64,000 nt of DNA from Bowmanella pacifica (GCF_014645355.1 NZ_BMLS01000001.1:930001-994000), one strand, 5' to 3'; shown: positions 52,921 to 63,187, counted from the first letter of the stretch. Numbers and translations: made by a program. The notes: a model not told the origin generated them from the sequence alone.

Positions 52921-55224
52921 TTAGAATTGGTATGTGGCAGAAATACCGAAGGTGCGAGGCGCCTTGTAGGAGCTAAATACAGTGTTGTCCCAGGCCGCAT
53001 AAACGGTAGTAGAGGCTATGTTCTGCTCGTCGGTAAGATTTTTAGCCCACAGCTGTACTCGCCAACTGTCATCCAAAGACGCCAGTTGCAAGCTGGCATT
53101 CACTGTGTATTCGGAGTCCACTTTAGTTAGCGGGTCATTTGAGTTATCAAAGAAATACTCATCCTGATATTGATAATCCAGGCGGGCCGCCCACAGTCCC
53201 AGATCTGACTCCCACTCGTAGGCAGCAGCCAGATTGAGAGTATGTTCCGGGGTACGGCGCATACGATTGCCGTTCAGATCATTGCCATCCACTTCAAAAG
53301 TGTCGGTAAACTCCGAGTCGATGTAACCATAAGCACCATTTAAGGTCAGGTTGTCGGTCAGCAGCGCGGTAAATTCCAGCTCGAGCCCTTGCGCTTCACC
53401 TGTACCGTTACGTACTTCCAGATCGGCTGGCGTATTGGGCCCTGTCTCTACCCACACTTGGCTTTGCAGATCGGTGTATTTGGTAAAGAACAACGCCCCG
53501 TTAAAGCGCAGACGGTCATTGAAAGCTTGAGACTTAAAGCCTAGTTCATGGTTTAAGGCAAACTCAGGAGCAAAAGAAGCCAAGGCTTCCTCAGCGCTTT
53601 CCGGTCCTTCACCATTAAAGCCCCCCGCCTTATAACCACGAGCCAGGGAGTAATAGAAGAACAGATCCTGGCTAGCCTTGTAGTCCACCACCAGACTAGG
53701 AGTCCAGGCGTCCCACGAGCCTTGAGTGCTGACATCATAACCTTCGACCCTGTTACCGTCTAAGTCACCGTGCATATTGTCCCAGTTATCAAAGCGACGA
53801 CCACTGGCGACCGAGCGGAAGTCTTTTTCGTCTTCACTCCAACGTAAACCGGCAGTCACTCGCCAGGCGTCGGTGAGGTTATAGCTGGCCTGACCAAATA
53901 CCGCGTAGCTGTCGGTGACGGCATAGGTACTGTTGTAAATCTTGCCGGTGGTTGTGCCCCAGGGCGTATGGAACCAATAGTTCACCATTTCGTGGCGGTC
54001 GATATCCTCGCGCATATAGTAAGCGCCCATCTGCCAGTCCAACTTGCCATGTACCCCAGCCAGGCGGAATTCCTGCGAGAACTGCGAGGACTGCTCTTCC
54101 TTGTGCTGGTACCACATATCGTCTACTTGCATGGCCGCCAGGGCATCATCATCGGCAACATTGTTGTTAGCCGGGTCACCCCAGGGGTCGAAGAACAGGC
54201 TGTCATCCACCATGCCGGCTGCGGCATTTTCATAAAAGCCGAAATCGTTATCTCGATATGCCGTAATAGAGGTAAATGTCATGCCATCCAGGTCATAGCG
54301 GATATTGGCACTCAATCCTTTGACTTCGGTATCTTCAAAGCCATCAAACTCGTTGTCTGCTTCTCGGGGATCAGCACTGACAAAGGCCGCATTGCGCCCT
54401 TCACTGTAACTGATATGTCGCACGGTAGGCACTGAGTCAGACTTGGAATAATCGGCACTTAGCAGGATTTCCAGATCATCGCTGGGATTGATCAGCAATT
54501 GACCACGTACGCTGTAGCGTTCCAGCGTATCCGCATCATTGCCGGTGTGGGTATTCTTGCCAAAGCCGTCACGATCTACCGCACTAAACGCCAGCTTGGC
54601 ACCAACATTGTCAGACAATCCGCCAGTGACATAGCCACGGGCCTGTAGTAAGCCGTAGTTACCAGCGGTCAGCTCAACTTTACCCTCGGGATAGGCCATT
54701 GACGGCTTTTTGGTAATAAAGTTGATTGCCCCGCCCACCACGTTTTTGCCGTATAAGGTACCTTGGGGACCACGTAATACTTCCACACTGGCCAGGTCAT
54801 ATAGATCCATGGCGGCAGCCACACCGCGGGAGATATACACGCCGTCCACATAGATACCTATGGCAGCACCTGCACCGGCACTTTCAATATCACTGCCAAT
54901 ACCACGCATAAACAGCTCAGGCTCGGCAGCGTTATATACGTTCATCTGAAAACCCGGCACCCGCTCGGCGATACCGTTTAAGGCTTCAATACGGGAGTTG
55001 GCCAGTTGATCGCCGCTGAAGGCAGAGATGGCGATGGGGGTTTCCTGCAGGCTTTCCACCTTATGCCTGGCGGTAACCTGGATTACTTCAACACTTTTAT
55101 TGCTCTGTCCTTGGGGAAGCGCGTCTTGGTCTTGTTCCTGCGCCAATGCCGATCCTGACATGGCCAATGCAATACCGACGGCCAGGGCACGACGGCGGGT
55201 TTGGGGTATTGAGGTTGACTTCAT
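52921..55224 (-). CDS. TonB-dependent receptor
   Basis: A 767-residue outer-membrane receptor: signal peptide with a twin-arginine-like RRR (about 1-27, SALAQ), TonB box (VEVIQVTARH), plug (LQETPIAISAFSGDQL, VEVLRGPQGTLYGKNVVGGA) and a barrel ending with FGISATYQF. The plug resembles receptors of sphingomonads and Alteromonadales that import aromatic or terpenoid compounds. ATG 55224 has AAGGAG 9 nt upstream; the extension to 55248 lacks one. It lies between the island and the kynureninase operon, so it could serve either pathway. No TGTATACA site was found in its upstream region. Confidence 0.9.
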   Translation of the reverse strand: MKSTSIPQTRRRALAVGIALAMSGSALAQEQDQDALPQGQSNKSVEVIQVTARHKVESLQETPIAISAFSGDQLANSRIEALNGIAERVPGFQMNVYNAAEPELFMRGIGSDIESAGAGAAIGIYVDGVYISRGVAAAMDLYDLASVEVLRGPQGTLYGKNVVGGAINFITKKPSMAYPEGKVELTAGNYGLLQARGYVTGGLSDNVGAKLAFSAVDRDGFGKNTHTGNDADTLERYSVRGQLLINPSDDLEILLSADYSKSDSVPTVRHISYSEGRNAAFVSADPREADNEFDGFEDTEVKGLSANIRYDLDGMTFTSITAYRDNDFGFYENAAAGMVDDSLFFDPWGDPANNNVADDDALAAMQVDDMWYQHKEEQSSQFSQEFRLAGVHGKLDWQMGAYYMREDIDRHEMVNYWFHTPWGTTTGKIYNSTYAVTDSYAVFGQASYNLTDAWRVTAGLRWSEDEKDFRSVASGRRFDNWDNMHGDLDGNRVEGYDVSTQGSWDAWTPSLVVDYKASQDLFFYYSLARGYKAGGFNGEGPESAEEALASFAPEFALNHELGFKSQAFNDRLRFNGALFFTKYTDLQSQVWVETGPNTPADLEVRNGTGEAQGLELEFTALLTDNLTLNGAYGYIDSEFTDTFEVDGNDLNGNRMRRTPEHTLNLAAAYEWESDLGLWAARLDYQYQDEYFFDNSNDPLTKVDSEYTVNASLQLASLDDSWRVQLWAKNLTDEQNIASTTVYAAWDNTVFSSYKAPRTFGISATYQF

Positions 55225-55670
55225 TGTTGCTAGCTCCTTCCCAATCAAGGATGTGATTATTCTTCGGGGACAATTCCCCTGAGCACTGAATTCACCCTAA
55301 GGGAGGGCCAGCTATAATAGAAATAGTTTGTTTTGACGTCGCTATAACACATTTAACATATCTGCAACAACATTGAGATTAAGTGCCTGCGCCTATCAGT
55401 ACGCCACTTAGTCAAACGCTATCAGGTCACACAGAAAAACCTGACCGACCTGCAATTGTCTTAACGAGCACAGCAATCCTGGCCATACTGGGTTGGCACT
55501 ATCCCCTGGCGCTATATCCCTCCTCCTTGTTCCAACCGCATTAGATATATAAATTACATTATAACCAGGCGATTTATTATTATTTTTAACAAAAGATACA
55601 TCTACCTAACATGACATCATCCATTGAAGGCAGCACTGCTGGCTGTCTTGCAGAACAAGCAGGTAATTCA
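55225..55670. promoter_or_regulatory. Divergent region with TCAGGT-N11-ACCTGA dyad upstream of kynU
   Basis: A 446-bp gap between the TonB receptor and kynU without a convincing gene. It holds TCAGGT (55422-55427) and ACCTGA (55439-55444) separated by 11 bp, a spacing like LysR or similar dimeric regulators. AT-rich stretches near 55540-55600 probably contain the kynU promoter. Confidence 0.45.
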
Positions 55671-56909
55671 ATGACCTATACAAAAGCGTTTTTTGAACAA
55701 TTAGATAAACAAGATCCACTGGCCTCCTTTCAAGCCAAGTTTGCCCTGAATGCCGGTGAAATTTACCTGGACGGCAACTCCCTGGGGGCACGTCCCAAGG
55801 CGGCTTTGGCCCGCGCCCAACAGGTGGTGGAACAGGAATGGGGACAGGATTTAATCCGCAGTTGGAACAAACATCAGTGGTTTGAATTGCCCTATCGCAT
55901 CGGCAATAAAATCGCCAGCCTGATTGGTGCACAGGACGGTGAAGTTGTCTGTACCGACGCCACCGGACTAAACTTATATAAGGCGGTATCCACTGCCCTG
56001 CAGCTTAATCCGTCGCGCAAAGTTGTGCTTATGGAAGGCAGTAACTTCCCCACCAACAACTATATGGTGCAGGGGCTGCTAAGCCAATTAGGTGACGACT
56101 ACCAGGTTCGCTTTGTGGAAGAGGCGCAGTTACTGGAACAGATCGATGAGCAGGTTGCCGTGGTGTGCCTGACTCAGGTGCATTACAAAACCGGGCGGGT
56201 ATTGGATATGCAGGCCATTACCGAGTACGCCCAGCAAAAAGGCTGCCTGGTGGTCTGGGATCTCTGCCACAGTGCAGGAGCGCTACCGGTTGACTTAAAC
56301 GGCGCCAATGCTGACCTCGCGGTAGGCTGCACCTATAAATATCTGAATGGCGGCCCCGGTAGCCCGGCCTTTATTTTTGTCGCCAAACGCCATCACAACC
56401 GCGCCCAGCAACCACTAAGCGGCTGGTGGGGCCACAGCGCTCCCTTTGATTTTAAGCGTGACTATCAACCTGGTTTTGGTATCAGCCAAATGCTATCCGG
56501 TACACAGGCCATTCTCAGCCTGACAGTGGCAGAAGTGGGAATAGATCTGATGTGTGCAGCAGATATGCAGGCGCTGCGCAAGAAGTCCCAGGCGTTAACC
56601 CGCTACTTTATCGAGTTGCTCGATCAGGAATGCGGCCAATACGGTTTTGAACTGGTCAGCCCCCGAGACGATGAAAAACGTGGCAGCCAAGTGGCGCTTA
56701 GCCATGCACAGGGTTACCCCATTATGCAGGCCTTAATCGATGCGGGAGTGATAGGCGACTTCCGCGCACCGGATATCCTGCGATTCGGCTTCGCCCCCTT
56801 GTACAACAGCTATGTGGATATCTGGGAAGCGGTGCAACGCTTTAAGAGCATTATGGATAACGAGCACTGGCGTGAAGCGCAGTTTAATCAGCGCCATGCC
56901 GTTACCTAA
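55671..56909 (+). CDS. kynU: Kynureninase
   Basis: A 412-residue PLP enzyme cleaving (3-hydroxy)kynurenine to (3-hydroxy)anthranilate and alanine. The PLP lysine is Lys223 in GCTYKYLNGGPGSP; other signatures are EIYLDGNSLGARPKAAL near the N-terminus, SNFPTNNYMVQGL, VVWDLCHSAGALPVDL and GWWGHSAPFDF. ATG 55671 is preferred (the CAGGTAA stretch before it is only a weak ribosome site); the frame extends to 55611 without one. It makes the substrate of the 3-hydroxyanthranilate dioxygenase encoded 24 kb away and starts the operon with the transporter, acetaldehyde dehydrogenase and aldolase genes. Confidence 0.95.
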   Translation: MTYTKAFFEQLDKQDPLASFQAKFALNAGEIYLDGNSLGARPKAALARAQQVVEQEWGQDLIRSWNKHQWFELPYRIGNKIASLIGAQDGEVVCTDATGLNLYKAVSTALQLNPSRKVVLMEGSNFPTNNYMVQGLLSQLGDDYQVRFVEEAQLLEQIDEQVAVVCLTQVHYKTGRVLDMQAITEYAQQKGCLVVWDLCHSAGALPVDLNGANADLAVGCTYKYLNGGPGSPAFIFVAKRHHNRAQQPLSGWWGHSAPFDFKRDYQPGFGISQMLSGTQAILSLTVAEVGIDLMCAADMQALRKKSQALTRYFIELLDQECGQYGFELVSPRDDEKRGSQVALSHAQGYPIMQALIDAGVIGDFRAPDILRFGFAPLYNSYVDIWEAVQRFKSIMDNEHWREAQFNQRHAVT

Positions 56910-56974
56910 CAAGCCATAATTCGGCCCGCAACACCGTGGGCCACTCTACTTTTTCGTCAGTTTCAGGAGTTGTT

Positions 56975-58360
56975 ATGAGCCAACGCCAGGCCCCTATGTG
57001 GTCATCTCATTTTGCTTTTTTGATGGCCTCCATCGGTACTGCGGTGGGCCTGGCCAATATCTGGCGTTTTCCTTACACCACGGGTACCAACGGCGGCGGC
57101 GCCTTTGTGCTGATTTATATTCTGGCCGCCCTGGTGATTGCCATGCCGGTGCTCATTGCCGAGCTTATGGTGGGGCGCCGGGGTAGAAGCAGCCCACCAG
57201 AGGCCATTGCTGCGGTCGCCAAAGAGTCTGGTGCCAGCCCCTGGTGGCGACATATGGGAAATCTTGGCGTATTAGGAGCCATGTTAGTGCTGTCGTTTTA
57301 CGCCATTGTCGGAGGCTGGACACTCGCCTACGTACTTAAACTGGCCAGCGGCAGTATGCAAGGGATGGATCCTGGGGCGATTGCTGTGGTGTTTGACCAG
57401 TTACAATCCTCCCCCGGCTTAATGCTGTTCTGGCATTTGCTGTTTCTGGCGTTAGTGATCGGCATTTCCTCACTGGGCCTGGCAGGGGGCGTAGAGCGGG
57501 TAGTCAAATTGGTGATGCCCATGCTGTTTATTATGCTGTTGCTACTGGTGGGCTACGCCGCCTGGATTGGTGACTTTGCCCAGGCGCTGCGATTCTTATT
57601 TACCCCGGATTTTTCCAAAGTCACCGCCAATGTCGTGTTAGAGGCCGTCGGCCAGGCGTTTTTCTCCATCAGTGTCGGGCTTACCAACCTCATGGTGTAC
57701 GGTGCTTATATGCAGCGTCAAACATCAATTCCACGTTCCTCAGTGGTGATAGTAGGCGCTGACACACTAGTCGCTTTACTGGCGGGTTTGGCCATTTTCC
57801 CGATTATTTTTGCCTTCGGTTTAAATCCCAGTGAGGGGCCGGGCCTGGTGTTTGTCTCCCTGCCCGTGGCCTTTGCACAAATGCCTGCCGGAGCCTTGTT
57901 AGGGGCATTGTTCTTCGTACTGCTGTTTTTCGCAGCCCTGACGTCAGCCATTTGCATGTTGGAAGTGCCGACCTCCTGGCTGATGAATAAAACCAGTTGG
58001 TCAAGACGCCAAGCCTGCTTGGTCGCTGGCAGTGTGGCCTGGGGACTGGGCGTCTTATCTGCGCTTTCCTTCAACCTGCTGGGGGATGTGCATCCACTAG
58101 GCTTTATCCCGCTGTTTGCAGATAAAACCTTCTTCACCCTGTTTGACTACTTCACGTCCAATATTGCCATGCCTTTGGGCGGCATCTTTGTGGTGTTGTT
58201 CGTCAGCTGGGCGCTGAAATCCCGCTTCACCGCCGATGAGCTGGGTTTTACCCAGCAGAGCCTGTGGTTCCGTTTATGGCTCTGGACCTCCAGGCTCATT
58301 GCGCCGGGCGCCTTATTGTTAGTGTTTATCAGCAAACTCAGCCCTACTTTCCATCTATAA
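56975..58360 (+). CDS. NSS-family (SNF) amino-acid transporter
   Basis: A 461-residue sodium-coupled neurotransmitter-symporter-family protein with about 11-12 helices. [20 protein letters not shown] is the conserved helix 1 signature with the unwound sodium/substrate site; [10 protein letters not shown] and the helix 6 region [20 protein letters not shown] also fit. Bacterial relatives such as TnaT carry tryptophan, so uptake of tryptophan, kynurenine or hydroxykynurenine is likely from its place after kynU. AGGAG lies before ATG 56975; an in-frame extension to 56936 lacks a site. Confidence 0.9.
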   Translation: MSQRQAPMWSSHFAFLMASIGTAVGLANIWRFPYTTGTNGGGAFVLIYILAALVIAMPVLIAELMVGRRGRSSPPEAIAAVAKESGASPWWRHMGNLGVLGAMLVLSFYAIVGGWTLAYVLKLASGSMQGMDPGAIAVVFDQLQSSPGLMLFWHLLFLALVIGISSLGLAGGVERVVKLVMPMLFIMLLLLVGYAAWIGDFAQALRFLFTPDFSKVTANVVLEAVGQAFFSISVGLTNLMVYGAYMQRQTSIPRSSVVIVGADTLVALLAGLAIFPIIFAFGLNPSEGPGLVFVSLPVAFAQMPAGALLGALFFVLLFFAALTSAICMLEVPTSWLMNKTSWSRRQACLVAGSVAWGLGVLSALSFNLLGDVHPLGFIPLFADKTFFTLFDYFTSNIAMPLGGIFVVLFVSWALKSRFTADELGFTQQSLWFRLWLWTSRLIAPGALLLVFISKLSPTFHL

Positions 58361-58373
58361 CCAAGAGGCCATT

Positions 58374-59258
58374 ATGAGTCAGAAAATTAAAGCCGCCATT
58401 ATTGGGCCGGGCAATATAGGTACTGATCTGCTCTATAAAGCACTGCGCAGCGAACAAATCGAGCCGGTGTTAATGATTGGTGTTGACCCAAACTCTGAAG
58501 GGCTTAAACGTGCCGCCGCACTGGGCTTGCAGATCTGCGCTGAAGGCGTACAGGGTGCGCTGGCGCAAGTCAGGCAATTGGGGGTTCAAATCGCCTTTGA
58601 TGCCACGTCCGCTTATGCTCACAAAGGAAACTGTGAATTACTGACCCCTTTGGGCGTGACTATGGTGGACCTCACCCCAGCGGCTATTGGCCCATTTTGT
58701 GTTCCCCCCGTGAACCTCAATGCATTAAATCCAGCCCAATTGGATAACGTCAATATGGTCACTTGTGGCGGCCAGGCCACCATTCCCATGGTCTCCGCGG
58801 TCAGCCAGGTTCAGAAGGTCAGCTACGCTGAAATCATCGCCACGGTATCCAGCCGCTCGGTAGGCCCAGGTACCCGCCAAAACATCGACGAATTCACCCG
58901 CACCACCGCCAGTGCTGTGGAGTCCGTGGGCGGCGCAGATAAGGGCAAGGCCATTATTATTATCAATCCGGCCGAGCCACCACTGATTATGCGCGATACC
59001 GTGCATTGTCTATGCGCCGACACACCTGACCAACAAGCAATAACCCAATCCGTGCTGGCTATGCTGGAAAAAGTGCAGGCCTATGTGCCGGGATACCGGC
59101 TGAAAAACGGCCCGGTGTTTGACGGTAATAAAGTATCTATTTATCTGGAAGTGGAAGGTCGTGGAGATTTCCTGCCGCACTATGCTGGCAACCTCGACAT
59201 TATGACAGCAGCAGCGCTGCACACCGCTGAGCTTATCGCCAAATACAAGCAGGCCTGA
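58374..59258 (+). CDS. mhpF: Acetaldehyde dehydrogenase (acylating)
   Basis: A 294-residue DmpF/MhpF-type enzyme converting acetaldehyde, NAD and CoA to acetyl-CoA. N-terminal Rossmann loop [13 protein letters not shown], catalytic Cys131 in [10 protein letters not shown] and the region [13 protein letters not shown] are present. It is normally channelled with the aldolase encoded just after it (11-bp gap). Start ATG 58374 has AGAGG upstream. Confidence 0.95.
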   Translation: MSQKIKAAIIGPGNIGTDLLYKALRSEQIEPVLMIGVDPNSEGLKRAAALGLQICAEGVQGALAQVRQLGVQIAFDATSAYAHKGNCELLTPLGVTMVDLTPAAIGPFCVPPVNLNALNPAQLDNVNMVTCGGQATIPMVSAVSQVQKVSYAEIIATVSSRSVGPGTRQNIDEFTRTTASAVESVGGADKGKAIIIINPAEPPLIMRDTVHCLCADTPDQQAITQSVLAMLEKVQAYVPGYRLKNGPVFDGNKVSIYLEVEGRGDFLPHYAGNLDIMTAAALHTAELIAKYKQA

Positions 59259-59268
59259 GGAGAACCGC

Positions 59269-60297
59269 ATGAACCTGAAAGACAAATCCGTGATCCTGCA
59301 TGACATGAGCTTGCGTGATGGTATGCATGCCAAGCGTCATCAAATATCCCTAGAACAAATGGTGAATATCGCCACGGGACTCGACGCCGCCGGTATGCCG
59401 CTCATTGAAGTCACCCATGGTGATGGGTTAGGCGGCGCGTCACTAAACTACGGCTTTCCGGCCCACAGTGACGAAGAATACCTTTCGGCGGTAATCCCTA
59501 AGATGCAACAGGCCAAGGTTTCAGCACTGCTATTGCCCGGTATTGGCACCGTTGACCACCTGCGTATGGCTAAGGACTTAGGCGTATCCAGCATTCGCGT
59601 AGCCACTCATTGCACCGAAGCAGATGTCTCTGAGCAGCACATTGGCCTGTCCGCCAAGCTTGGCTTGGATACCGTTGGCTTTTTAATGATGGCGCATATG
59701 GTCAGCGCCGAAAAGCTGCTGGAACAAGCCAAACTGATGGAAGCCTACGGCGCAAACTGCATTTACTGCACTGACTCGGCAGGTTATATGTTGCCCGATG
59801 AAGTCAGCCAGAAAATTGGCCTGCTCAGGGCTGAGCTTGGCAGCCACATAGAGATCGGTTTTCATGGTCACCATAACCTTGCCATGGGGGTTGCCAACTC
59901 ACTGGCCGCCATTGAAGCCGGGGCTAAGCGTATTGATGGTTCAGTGGCAGGCTTAGGTGCAGGGGCTGGTAATACGCCTCTTGAAGTATTAGTGGCGGTG
60001 CTGGAACGCATGGGAGCAACACACGGTATCGATTTGTACAAAATCATGGACGTGGCCGAAGACCTGGTGGTGCCTATGATGGATCAGCCCATCCGGGTTG
60101 ACCGTGACGCCCTGACCCTAGGTTATGCGGGTGTATATTCGTCATTTCTGCTGTTTGCCAAGCGAGCCGAAGCCCGCCATGGTGTGAGTGCCAGAGATAT
60201 TCTGGTGGAACTGGGCAAACGCGGCACGGTCGGCGGGCAAGAGGATATGATAGAAGACCTGGCACTGGATATGGCCAGCCAAAGAAAGCTAAGCTGA
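59269..60297 (+). CDS. mhpE: 4-hydroxy-2-oxovalerate aldolase
   Basis: A 342-residue DmpG/MhpE-type class II aldolase splitting 4-hydroxy-2-oxovalerate into pyruvate and acetaldehyde. HMGL-like barrel start with [16 protein letters not shown] (metal Asp and catalytic Arg), [11 protein letters not shown] metal histidines, and a C-terminal communication domain ([20 protein letters not shown]) that contacts the dehydrogenase. GAGGAGA precedes ATG 59269. Last gene of the kynU operon, followed by a clear terminator. Confidence 0.95.
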   Translation: MNLKDKSVILHDMSLRDGMHAKRHQISLEQMVNIATGLDAAGMPLIEVTHGDGLGGASLNYGFPAHSDEEYLSAVIPKMQQAKVSALLLPGIGTVDHLRMAKDLGVSSIRVATHCTEADVSEQHIGLSAKLGLDTVGFLMMAHMVSAEKLLEQAKLMEAYGANCIYCTDSAGYMLPDEVSQKIGLLRAELGSHIEIGFHGHHNLAMGVANSLAAIEAGAKRIDGSVAGLGAGAGNTPLEVLVAVLERMGATHGIDLYKIMDVAEDLVVPMMDQPIRVDRDALTLGYAGVYSSFLLFAKRAEARHGVSARDILVELGKRGTVGGQEDMIEDLALDMASQRKLS

Positions 60298-60328
60298 GCT
60301 AAAATCTTGTATATTTTTTGTGATTTCT

Positions 60329-60357
60329 GCGGCCGGGTCTTTACCCCCGGCCGCTTT
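60329..60357 (+). terminator. Rho-independent terminator of the kynU operon
   Basis: GCGGCCGGG (60329-60337), an eight-base loop, CCCGGCCGC (60346-60354), then TTTGTTT. It closes the operon kynU, transporter, mhpF, mhpE. Confidence 0.88.
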
Positions 60358-60397
60358 GTTTATCTAATGTGAGGTAAATTAATCCTACTTAAGCTTT

Positions 60398-61798
60398 ATG
60401 CAGGACTTCAGACTGGGCGAATGGCAGGTGAGCCCCACGCAAAACAGCCTGACCCGGGAAGGAAAAACCAAGCAGCTTGAACATACCCCAATGCAGTTGC
60501 TGTTGTTCCTGACTCAACACCCTGGCGACACCCTCAGCAAAGACCTGTTGCTCGAACATATCTGGGCCGGAAAGGTCGTTACCGAAGAAGTACTGACAGT
60601 GGCGATTAGCCATGTCCGTAAAGCACTGGGCGATAGCGCTCGCACCCCTCGCTATATAAAGACAGTGCCGGGCAAAGGTTACTGCCTGATATGCACGCCC
60701 GAAGCGCTAAAAGACGCAACCTTTGTTTCTGCGAAGCCACTTTGGCACGTCCTCGCCCCTATAGTGTTAATCTTGGCTTTGTTCTGGTGGTTCTGGCCGA
60801 CTTCCCTATCACAAACTGCAGCAAAGCAGACGCCGGCTTCAGCTGGGCAAGAGCTTTATAACCAGGGGCGTTTTCTGCTCTTTTCACAGCAAGAAAACCA
60901 TTTACAGCGCGCCAACGCGCTATTTGAACAAGCTTTGCAACAGGATCCCCAACTGGCCAGCGCTCTGTGGGGCAAAGCTATGGTACTGATCATCCAGGCC
61001 GAGGAACTCCCCCGACAGCAGGGCGCTCCCCTACGTGACCAAGCCATTGCATTACTGGAACAGGCAGAGCTGTTTTCCCCCGACCATGCACCAGTGCAAT
61101 TACAGTTGGGCTGGCATTACTTTACCCATCAATGGAATTTCCAATTGGCCAGACAAAAGTTTGAGCGTGCTATTGAACTAGCGCCGCACGAACCAATACA
61201 TAACTTCCTTTATGCTCAGTACTTGATAGCCATGGGCGACAATGAAGCCGCCCTGAAGGCCACGCGTCGCTACATTGACCTTGCGCCGCAATATTATTCA
61301 GTGCCTGTTGTAGCTTGGATTTACAACACCGCCCGACGACCACAAGACGCCTTGGTGGAGCTGGAAAAAATTGCGGCGCTGACGACACCAGACCTCAACT
61401 TTCACCACTCAGCCATTAAAACCCTGGAAAACCTCGGTCATGATCAGCGGGCTTTCAATCATCTGCTTCAATCAATGCAACTGGCTGGCTTCAGTGACAC
61501 ACAGCTTACCAGCGTACAACAGCAGTTTAGGCAGGGAGAGCTGGCGGCGGTGTATTTGTGGTTAATAGAACAGGGCATCGGAGACAATCTCGGCCATTAC
61601 AGCGCGCCTTTGGGCTACGCCCGCTATGCTATCAAAGCCAATGACACTGAACAGGCCATCCACTGGTTACAGAAAGCCGTGGCACAACGGCAGTTAGAAG
61701 TCCTGTGGCTGGCCGTAGATCCATACTATGACCCTTTAAGACTACACCCACAATTTCATCAAATTTTGCAGCAACTAAAACTCGACAAGATAAAATAA
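60398..61798 (+). CDS. CadC-like membrane transcription factor with TPR repeats
   Basis: A 466-residue protein: OmpR/CadC-type winged helix (1-100; LLFLTQHPGDTLSKDLLLEH, VLTVAISHVRKALGD, RYIKTVPGKGYCL), one membrane helix (about 117-134, LWHVLAPIVLILALFWWFW) and a periplasmic part with TPR-like repeats (about 150-460, with ANALFEQALQQDPQLASALW and RQKFERAIELAPHEP). Such one-component regulators sense an external or envelope cue and act directly on DNA. It may control the exported propeller gene that follows 112 bp later. No clear ribosome site is seen before ATG 60398. Confidence 0.87.
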   Translation: MQDFRLGEWQVSPTQNSLTREGKTKQLEHTPMQLLLFLTQHPGDTLSKDLLLEHIWAGKVVTEEVLTVAISHVRKALGDSARTPRYIKTVPGKGYCLICTPEALKDATFVSAKPLWHVLAPIVLILALFWWFWPTSLSQTAAKQTPASAGQELYNQGRFLLFSQQENHLQRANALFEQALQQDPQLASALWGKAMVLIIQAEELPRQQGAPLRDQAIALLEQAELFSPDHAPVQLQLGWHYFTHQWNFQLARQKFERAIELAPHEPIHNFLYAQYLIAMGDNEAALKATRRYIDLAPQYYSVPVVAWIYNTARRPQDALVELEKIAALTTPDLNFHHSAIKTLENLGHDQRAFNHLLQSMQLAGFSDTQLTSVQQQFRQGELAAVYLWLIEQGIGDNLGHYSAPLGYARYAIKANDTEQAIHWLQKAVAQRQLEVLWLAVDPYYDPLRLHPQFHQILQQLKLDKIK

Positions 61799-61910
61799 TG
61801 AATTGATTTATAAGGAATTTAACCTTTATTTATATTTATTTACCGAGGTTTCAGGATTCTCATTCTCGCGGCTGGCAGTATGCCGCTCTTTGCGATAACC
61901 GGATCTCCTG

Positions 61911-63140
61911 ATGAAATCACTTTACTGCCTGATTGCCATGGCATGGCTCAGCGCCTTTCCAGCCCAGGCCAAGCTGCTGTGGCAAATTCAAACCGATGAT
62001 GGGGTATTCGCCTCCCCTGTTGTTCATAACGGTGTACTGTATCTGGCCAATGGCAACAAGCTAAGCGCCCTGAACCTCCAGGGCACATTACTCTGGCAAC
62101 ATCCCCTCTCGGCCCCCGCACGCAGCACGCCAGCTATTGCACACGACATGTTGCTATTGCAAACCGAACAAGGTCTGCTGGCCTTCTCCCTGACCGGTCA
62201 GCTCACCTGGCAGCACCTAAGCAAAGATGGGCCCAGGCTGGTAAATGGCGCGAACTGGGGATGGGGGAAGGGCGATTATGCAGAACCATGGAGCTGGTAC
62301 CGCTCTTCGGTCACCCTTGACAAGGGAGTTGCCTATTATGGCAGCCAAACCGGCACTTATGCGGTACGTATCACAGATGGGCAGCAGCTTTGGTATCAAG
62401 ATACCGGCATGACACACACCCAACCCGCAGTATCACAAGAGATAGTGGTCGTGGGTAGCTGGAACAACCATCTGTATGGTCTGAATGCACAAAATGGTGA
62501 CATCCTCTGGCAATTTGAAAGTCCCTTACCTCAGGGTGAGCTGGGCGGATGGGACGGTTGGCAGGGCTTTAACCTAAATCCCGTCATCAGCGGCGACTAT
62601 GTGTATGTTGGCAGCCGCAGCACTTGGTTCTTCAAGTTAGGTCTAAAGGATGGCCGTGAAGCCTGGAGTACCAAACATGCCAGCAGTTGGATTGGTTCAA
62701 CAGCCTTAGTTCACAATGGTCAGGTTTACTATGGACTCTCTGACGGCCTGGCCCTGATAGGTCAACATACTCAGTCGGGCAACATTGAGCATTTCGTCCG
62801 CTCACCGCATTTGATCTTTGCTGCCCCTGTGGCAATAGGTGAACAGCTGTATTTTGCCACCTTATCCGGTGAGCTGTTTAGCTATCTGCCCGCTAGCGGT
62901 AAGCACCAGAGACTTTACCAAACCCAAAGCAGTCAGATGCATTATCAGAAACATGTTAAACCGCTAGGCGGTCCCAATTATCAGCCTTTGGATCCCAAGC
63001 TACCCATATACCAAGCCAGCCTTAAACAGGTCACAGAATTACTAGAGGATATGGACAGTATTGTCAGTCTCGGCACCGCTGATGGTGTGCTTTATCTTGG
63101 TCTGACAAATGGCCGGCTGTTGGCCTGGCGGCCTGAATGA
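61911..63140 (+). CDS. Exported PQQ-like beta-propeller protein
   Basis: A 409-residue secreted protein: signal peptide (1-20, ending FPAQA) and about seven PQQ-type blades, for example GVFASPVVHNGVLYLAN, NLQGTLLWQHPL, ITDGQQLWYQDTG, NAQNGDILWQFESP and LKDGREAWSTKH. It resembles BamB/PQQ-repeat proteins; no quinoprotein active-site residues (such as vicinal cysteines) are visible, so it is probably a binding or scaffold protein. It follows a CadC-like regulator and is distantly similar in fold to the protein at the start of the window, but that one is not exported. Confidence 0.8.
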   Translation: MKSLYCLIAMAWLSAFPAQAKLLWQIQTDDGVFASPVVHNGVLYLANGNKLSALNLQGTLLWQHPLSAPARSTPAIAHDMLLLQTEQGLLAFSLTGQLTWQHLSKDGPRLVNGANWGWGKGDYAEPWSWYRSSVTLDKGVAYYGSQTGTYAVRITDGQQLWYQDTGMTHTQPAVSQEIVVVGSWNNHLYGLNAQNGDILWQFESPLPQGELGGWDGWQGFNLNPVISGDYVYVGSRSTWFFKLGLKDGREAWSTKHASSWIGSTALVHNGQVYYGLSDGLALIGQHTQSGNIEHFVRSPHLIFAAPVAIGEQLYFATLSGELFSYLPASGKHQRLYQTQSSQMHYQKHVKPLGGPNYQPLDPKLPIYQASLKQVTELLEDMDSIVSLGTADGVLYLGLTNGRLLAWRPE

Positions 63141-63158
63141 TCGGGTCGCCGGCAACGC

Positions 63159-63187
63159 GGTGTGTAGACTTAGGCTGTCTACACACC
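63159..63187. terminator. 11-bp perfect hairpin between convergent genes
   Basis: GGTGTGTAGAC (63159-63169), loop TTAGGCT, GTCTACACACC (63177-63187). It sits 18 bases after the propeller gene and 29 bases after the end of the small minus-strand ORF. Probably a shared terminator; neither side has a good T-tract. Confidence 0.6.
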
